From positions 186,001 through 250,000 of the forward strand of contig JBAMDO010000041.1 of NCBI GenBank assembly GCA_037074765.1: a stretch of DNA of 64,000 bases. The letters are read 5' to 3'. Positions within the stretch are counted from its first letter, which is position 1. Each line of letters starts with the position of its first letter. The DNA is from Mansonella perstans. Taxonomy: Eukaryota > Nematoda > Chromadorea > Rhabditida > Onchocercidae. Both the position numbers and the translations under genes were made by a program. The notes below the pieces were generated by a model, which saw only the letters and a list, made by a program, of their open reading frames with translations, ran no database searches and had not been told where the DNA came from. Below, piece by piece: positions 57,221 through 64,000 of this stretch.

Positions 57221-59492
57221 ATTTCACTTTGATATCAACCGCCGCAAATGAATCGCTCTTTTAACATTACATTCATAGGAATTTCAGTATTTACAACTTT
57301 GCTGATAATCAGGTACAGAAGCATTACTCTTTACTTCTGTATCTGATAAGTCTGTGTGCTTTGACCCGGATATTCCACGGGGTCACTTGCCTAATTGCTT
57401 TCCACTTTCAACTTTTCATTGCCAACTTTGCATCCTTTTTATTCCTACCGCTTCCGTTCATTTCTCTCTTACTGTTTGCTGATATTTCATGGTTCGGCCA
57501 TTTCAACAGTTTAGGTGGCGATGAGTTTTTGGAGCTTTGTTTGTGTGTAGAAGTTTTAAATTTCATTGGGGATTTTAACCGCGGCTTGTAGTTAGGCCTG
57601 TGACTGATAAGATAATAATACTGTGGCTGATAAGTGATAATACCTGGAAATGTTTCGATTATGTGTTTGAATCTGTATGACAAATGGCTCTATATCAAAT
57701 CAGTAAAATGTCAACAAGAACAGTGGTATCACTCTCGAGATTTTTCATCTTCTGCTGTATTTTTACGACGGAAGGAATTTTGGAAACTGCTTGAATTCTT
57801 TTCACATTTAATCAAACATTTCAAAACTATTCATTTGTATTTTAGTATTTTATCAGTTGGTAAGGTTGAAGCAATCATTGTTTCACAAAATTTTCGATCA
57901 AAGTTAAAGATTGAAATTTAAAATTACTTTAGGAAAGGAAAAATACCAAAAAAAAAACATCGATGATAGTCAAGAATTTTGAAGGCAAAGACAAGTTTCA
58001 CTGTCCAAATTTTAATTTTTCTAAAATTTCGATTTCGTTAGATGAATATATGCTATTTGAAAGAGATAGTTTTTAGAAAAATAAGAATACAATCTAATTT
58101 ATAAATCTTTATAAATTCAAATAAAATTTGGTTCTGTTTTTCACGTTGTTTGTTGTTCCTAAAATTTCTTGTTTAGTTAGCAATACTTCTTCATTAACGC
58201 TGCTCATTTTTAAAAATTTATAAAGGCCTTTTTCATTGATGGAACATTAAAAGTTGTAATTATATTTTTTAAATTTGTGAAATTTCTGTTTTCAGTCAAA
58301 TTTATTTCCAGTCAAATTTATTAGTAATATTTTAATATTAGACCAGATATGAATTAGTCGATTTTTTGGCATATTGTTGATTTCATAATTTCATAAAAAT
58401 AAAAAAAAAGTGAAATTTCATAATCTAAAAGTGAAATTTCATAATCTTTTGCAGAAATTGGTTTTTTTTAAGAATTCGAATCCTATAAAAGTTGGCGGCT
58501 TTTATCAAATCAAATTATCTGTTTTCTTTTTCAAATTTCTAACTGCTTCATTTTTATTACAATTTCTCTAAATTTCAGTATTTTTTTTCAGATTTTATTT
58601 TAAAGGCAATTTAGGCTTTTTAAATCGGTTTTCCTCCGTATATTATGTCGTGATGCATTGTAATGGCATAATGAAAATGCTATTGTAGTTTTGGTTTGCA
58701 TTAAATGCAATTTTTATAATCTTTGAACTGATTTGAGTGTTAATTTTCCACAGACACTTTTTCAAAGTTATATTTGCTAGGTATTTCTTTGAAATTTTAA
58801 ACTTTTTACTGCACTGTAAATCAAATAGTCCATAAAAAAGAAAATTTCTCAAAAAAGTTCATTTAGTTCGTTTAGAAATTTCAGAGGAGCGTTACATTTC
58901 AGAATTAAGTATCCTGAAAATATCTATTAATTCATAAATAAGACCATTTGACTTCTCTGAAATAAAGTTTTTTTTTTCTCAAAGCCGTTTTCTTGGAGTA
59001 ATATTAAAGTTTATCTAGAAACTTTGCAAGCTTGAATATGCTATATTTGTCGTAATGTCCTACATTAAATTTGTAATTATCAAATTATTTGTTCTTTATC
59101 ATACATAAATCTGATATTGCAACGATTTTTCTAGATTCATTTTCCTAAGATTTTTGACCAGAAGCGGGACTTATGCCCTATTTTGATAGTGAAACTTAGA
59201 AAGTTATTTTTGCTCTCTCCACAATATCATGTTTATTTTTATAAGGTCGAATCTCGAATTCCCTTTTTTTAAGTTGATTTGTGGGGTCGTTTACTTTAGA
59301 TTATTGTGGATTAAGGAATGGAGTAAATAAGGACTATTTAAATGAACAGATAAAATATCACTGAAGCATTTCGTTCACCTATTTCTAAATTTCTGCTTAG
59401 TCGTATTGCAAAGAAAAGAAATGAAGTGCACGTGAAATCCACGTAGATGCAGAAACATAATATGTGAATAATCAAAATGTTCGAATAATGTT

Positions 59493-62175
59493 ATGCAGAT
59501 GTTGGCAGAGTACAGCAGAGAACTTTCGCAGCGTGCTGGTATTCCGGAAAGCCAGCAAAGCTCGGGAACTTCTGGGTCAAGTAGTAATGGTGGCTTATGT
59601 CGACATCTAGATGGTGCTGTTTACATATCAGCTTGTGCTACAAAAATGGATACTATTGTTTTCATGCATAAATGGAGTGTTGCACAATTCTCGGCGCAAC
59701 AAGAATTGTCATCACCGGGTGATTTCATCGAATCAAAGTTAGTATTTGGTATTATTTATGATAGATTCAAAGTATGTTATAGTTAAAGCTGTACAGATTT
59801 ATGATAGATTCAAAGCTATGTTATAGTTAAAGCTGTACAGATGTAAATAATTGTTGTTGCTGTAGTTTTTTTTTTTCCTATTTGCATGCAATATCATTGG
59901 AGAAAATTTTTGTCCTAGTGTTTTAGATGTGCAGTATATAAATTAAATTTCTATATTTGCTTGAAAACTGTAAAAATTATTTATATTTGATATATTCTTA
60001 GTTTATTTCTAATTTTTTGTCCCATAAGATACTGTTCTATTTTTAGTTAAATTTTTCAAAATTCTTGGAATTAGTACATTTGGTTCAGCAATGAGCTTGT
60101 CAAAATGAGCAAAATTTCATGTTTTTTACATTATACTTACTATAATGTATTTAATAAACAAATTGTTCAGCATGTTTGGTTCCACAGACAACGATTATCG
60201 GTTCCGATTGAAACTGTTTCCTTGTGGTAAAGATGAAGAATGTAGAGGATATCTTTCTTTATTTCTTCAAATTTTCAGTAAGTATACTGAAAACTGAATA
60301 GATTAGGTCAATTATTGATATTGTAAGGACAGGAAAATTAATCGTAAATAATTTCGAAGTAGTCCCAAAAAAAAAAATGTATTGTACGGACTGCAATATG
60401 ATCTATTAAAGCTAAAGTTTTCGATTGTACTGTCGTTGTTTTCAAGGCGGTTTTCAAAAATATTAACAGCTGCATTTCAGAATGTCCATCTGCAAAATTG
60501 CGTTTTCGAGTGAATTTCTACATTGAAGCTGCGGATGGTCCGCGTGGATGTGCCTTGAACAAGAATGTTGTCACTATCAATCGTGGTGGGATTGTTACTG
60601 CGTCCAAATTCTTTTCCACTGAGACTTTGAAGGTTTTTTTTTATGAAGTATGGCAAGGCATAGTTTTGTTTTCTTTTCGTTGTAAAGTTCAAGTGATTTC
60701 CTATTGTCATATCCTAACTGATGGATTGGGAATTTAATTACATGAGTGATTAGCAAAATGCAACAATAATCTGTGGTTGTTTCGGGCATTTTTCATTAAT
60801 CTAATTTCGAATTCTGAAAAGTGTTGCATCTTAACAGAGCCGTGTCGCAAAATTTTTGCCGGACGATGTCTTAACTGTTGGTGTGGAATTAACCGTGTAC
60901 GGAGATCACAACTGTACTGATACTGAACCTGATCTGGATGTATTTTTTGCGAATAATGGTTCTTCAACATCTGGAATTGCTTTGGGTGTTAGTGACGAAG
61001 CCAAAACACGCCTTGATCCTCATTTTATGGGTAGGTTCTTGAATTCATTTCAAACATTATCGAGAAAGATAGCTATTAACTTATTTAGATAGTTCTTTCT
61101 AGTCTAAAATGGAGTATTCTATTGTCGTAACCTTGTGATCATAAGAATGTGTATTGTAATTTAAAATGAGTGGTCAGTAAATCTGGATGTTCAGGAAATT
61201 CTCAGTTGTTATTAGTTTTTGCTATTTAATCATTTCAGGACGCGATTTAGGACAATTACTGGATAGTGGCGTCTTTTCAGATTTCACACTTCACGTAGGT
61301 CGACATTCTTTTAAATGTCACAAAGCAATACTTTCAGCACGATCACCTTTCTTCCAAGCAATGTTTAGAGATCACAATAATCAAGAAAGCTTGAGTGGAG
61401 AGGTAAAATTTTGTTTTGTTTCGTCCCACTAATCGTCTTTTAGCAACATCTTTGCTACTTTAAAAAATTACTAAATTATTTAGGTAAATTTGGAAGATAT
61501 AACCCCAGAAACAATGGCATGTGTCTTGGAATACATTTATAAAGATAATTGTTCGGAATCATCAAAGCGAACGCTAGAGATCTTAGCTGCTGCAGATCGG
61601 TAACTTTTTTTCACTTTTACCACAATTTTATGATAGAGTAAATAGCTTTTTTTTTTTAGATTTTGCCTAGATCGTTTGAAGAGTTTGTGTCAAGAGGCGC
61701 TAGTAAAAGACTTATCACCTAACAATTTTTGTGAACGTCTTCGAGCTGCAGACATGTATAATGCTTCCATCTTGAAGTGGAAAATCTTGAATTTATTGCA
61801 GAAGCATCGCAATTACATTGTCGATAATGAGGTACATCGCATTTTTATACCAAATATTCCTGTTTTTTGAGGGAAGAAGAAGAAGGAATTTTATTTTTTA
61901 AGCTTCCTTCTTGCCATTTATTTACTTGTTTGCCACTGCGAATATTATTCAAAATTTTCTATTAAAAATCACTTTGCAATATTTTTATGCATCCGCAACA
62001 TTGCGTTTAGGACTGGGTCGCATTGGAAAATGAATGTCCGTATTTGGCAGCAACGGTTGCAAGGCATTTGTTGTCCACTGACAGTATTGGCAATATGTTA
62101 TCGAGTTCTACAAGCATGAGTAATTCAAATCAGTATAGCGAAGCAGTATCAGTCAAAAGACAACGACTCGGCTAA
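59493..62175 (+). CDS. MATH-BTB protein, SPOP-like CUL3 substrate adaptor
   Basis: Eight exons: 59493-59737, 60171-60277, 60481-60632, 60838-61030, 61239-61402, 61484-61599, 61660-61831, 62011-62175; 437 residues. The MATH domain (about 55-215) has [28 protein letters not shown] and [20 protein letters not shown], matching SPOP [20 protein letters not shown] and LLPDDKLTLFCEVSV. The BTB domain (about 233-345) has [20 protein letters not shown] and RSPFFQAMF, then a helical BACK-like end ([20 protein letters not shown]). The tail VKRQRLG resembles the SPOP nuclear signal. Such proteins bring substrates to CUL3; C. elegans relatives are the bath genes and mel-26, and I cannot choose between them. 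Start: ATG at 59493, or the ATG at 59499 directly after a TTATGCAG acceptor if that is a trans-splice site. Confidence 0.9.
59756..59841. repeat. 43-bp tandem duplication in MATH-BTB intron 1
   Basis: Two adjacent near-identical copies of a segment beginning TTTATGATAGATTCAAAG and ending AAGCTGTACAGA lie shortly after the exon 1 donor. They differ by a single inserted C. Confidence 0.93.
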
Positions 62176-64000
62176 TTTCATAGCTTGTTGAAAAAGTTTT
62201 GAATTATTCTGCTTCAGAATTTCAAAATTTCAAAAAAAAAAAAATTCCGAATTTCAAACATTATAGGAGCTAGTTAAAATGAAGTTTTTCTTACAATCAT
62301 TTATTATTCTGCATTTACAATTAGTACAAGATGATTGTATTGCATTTAACTCAGCATGAGCTGAATGGGATGGAGTGAGAAGCTATTTTTTATTTGATTA
62401 TTTATATATATATATATTTCTTGTATCATTTAGCAACGGATTTCCAATGTTCTTTCTGTTAAATTTTGTGATTATCTACTTTTGTGGGAGTATCTTCATA
62501 AAAATGAGGAAACGAATTGATTGGAAATAAGGCTAAGGTAGTAAGACAGCGATATACTAGTTTTTTTCTACAAAGATGATATGTTAATTCTAGAAAATTT
62601 TAAAATAATGTAAAATTCTACAGATAATTAAATACTTTTAATTTGGTGTCTTAATTTTTGTTATAGATCTGTACACATTTCAAGCGTCTTTGTTCATGCT
62701 TATTGTATTTGTTTATTTGCTGGTCAGTCTATCGGGCTTTCTATTTTTGGCGAAATTATGATATTTTTTTTTTGGTAGCATGGTTTAATTGGCAGTTCTT
62801 TCATTGGAAAAACCTGAATGATAAATCTTTAGATTTTTCTCTTTTGCTCCATATATTTTCAATTTGGTGTGTTTAATTAAAAATCCAAATTTAGATGATA
62901 TTCGATTATTTTTCAGCTTTAGGTCCCTTCTGTTAAAGGTCTTACTGCATTTTATCTTTTGTTTCGTATTGTTGGAACTATTCGGACATCTCTCTAAAAA
63001 ACTTCTTGGTTGATAATTTTGAAATCAATGAACCATTGCATGGGAATTTCGCTTATCCATTAGTTGAGATCTTTTGAACAGTTGTTTTTGCGCAGCATTT
63101 CATTTGTTATATAGTTTTTTTGCACTTTGAATCCTTTTATATTGGACGTGAAGTTATCCCACACAGATCTTGGGAGATATTTAAGGCAGTATGTTATACG
63201 CAAGAATCATAAATCATTGTCTTTTACTTCTTTCGTAAATCTAAATTATGTTTTGTTGGAAATTTTTCGGCAAAGGCTTGATTTCTTTCTGTACAAAAGT
63301 TTCGTGATAAATTGCGTAAAAATGACACTGGTTGCATAGCAGAAATTCGCACAGTGAATGAAATGCAGTAAATATTTTATGAAGGTTCTACCTGTCATAA
63401 AGTCTAACATAGAGAGATTTCTCGAAAATCTGATTTTGTGGTATAAGTGTGTCATCGGTAATTTATAGTCAAAAGTTTGATATAAAAAGTTCCTTCTATA
63501 AAGAAAAATAGAACGTCATAAAAAGTTTTCTCCGTATTTCATTTAACTACTAGCTATGCTATTTTACTGATTTATTGATGCGTCGCATTGGTGTTTCTAC
63601 TTACTTATACGTGCCGCTTGTGGGATATTTTACATTTTACGTTTCTCACATAGTTCCTAAGATCTGAGACCAAAGCAGAATCGTCAAGCTTTTTGAATTT
63701 AATCAAATATGAAAAATCGGCAATTCTCCAAAATATCATGTATGGCATTGTGATCAAAAAGTCATCAACATGTCTCTTACGCTTGAATTACCATTTTCAA
63801 TAACCTTTTAAAGGCAATAATAATGTGATGATGATGTTGCGATGCAATTTGGGTTATCTATCAATGTTCTCGCTGTTCTCATTCACTAATTGGACAAGGG
63901 AGCCTCTGGAATTCAACATACTGTTATGTATTAGAGAGATGAAGGACTATTTTCCCGGCCTTTCTAATAATCACAAGCTTCACTTCCGTGGGGTTTTCCA
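62176..64000. other. 3' flank of the MATH-BTB gene and unassigned sequence
   Basis: AT-rich, including poly-A near 62233-62244 and a TA run near 62404-62417. A 70-codon open stretch at 63127-63339 (+) has no recognisable family or partner exons. Nothing else is supported up to the window edge. Confidence 0.45.

Larger units (their letters stand above)
52256..59492. other. Long divergent intergenic region with weak coding-like islands
   Basis: About 7.2 kb between two genes pointing apart. It contains a (CA)n microsatellite (56604-56670), a 25-bp tandem repeat (about 57123-57220) and several open stretches with protein-like composition (54483-54650 plus, 54750-54926 plus, 57408-57683 minus). 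None can be tied into a recognised gene. Promoters of both flanking genes should lie here. Confidence 0.5.

Noticed and set aside
63127..63339. 70-codon open frame near the right edge
   Set aside because: No family, no splice partners, ordinary AT-driven composition; expected by chance in sequence of this base content.

Overview
The window looks like nuclear DNA from a nematode, most likely a filarial or other spirurid worm. It is strongly AT-rich. The genes are split into many small exons with GT...TTTCAG introns, and most first coding exons sit just behind a TTTCAG-like acceptor, as expected where a spliced leader is added in trans. The recognisable proteins form a worm set (PIR-1, APC4/EMB-30, LIN-9, ZER-1, DPM-3, a CUT-6-type cuticlin). 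All gene models were built by eye from splice signals, reading frame and remembered family sequences; exon ends may be off by 1-2 bases. No homology search was run.

Layout: 74-464 (+) last two exons of an unrecognised gene entering from the left; 0.5-3.2 kb gene-poor DNA with two minisatellites; 3.2-5.4 kb (+) pir-1/DUSP11 RNA phosphatase (first exon not found); 6.9-14.6 kb (+) APC4/emb-30, 23 exons; 15.5-18.6 kb (+) SLC36-type amino-acid transporter; 20.2-23.7 kb (-) lin-9, 10 exons; 26.4-32.6 kb (+) TMEM245-type multi-pass membrane protein, 17 exons; 32.6-35.9 kb repeat-rich spacer; 35.9-41.4 kb (+) zer-1, 15 exons; 43.65-43.94 kb (+) dpm-3, single exon; 45.3-52.3 kb (-) cut-6-like vWA-ZP protein, 13 exons; 52.3-59.5 kb long spacer with microsatellites and a few weak coding-like stretches; 59.5-62.2 kb (+) SPOP-like MATH-BTB protein, 8 exons; then non-coding sequence to the end.

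The genes do not form a pathway. Three encode parts of different ubiquitin ligases (APC4 of the APC/C, ZER-1 for CUL2, a MATH-BTB adaptor for CUL3); others act in small-RNA or RNA 5'-end processing (PIR-1), cell-cycle transcription (LIN-9/DREAM), dolichol-phosphate mannose synthesis (DPM-3) and cuticle matrix (CUT-6-like). I found no rRNA, convincing tRNA, CRISPR, phage or intact transposon. The points most worth checking are a duplicated splice acceptor in lin-9, three splice junctions that fail by a single base (one in the SLC36 gene, two in TMEM245), a histidine-rich linker beside a furin-like site in the cuticlin, and a possible unannotated cysteine-rich gene near 54.5-54.9 kb.
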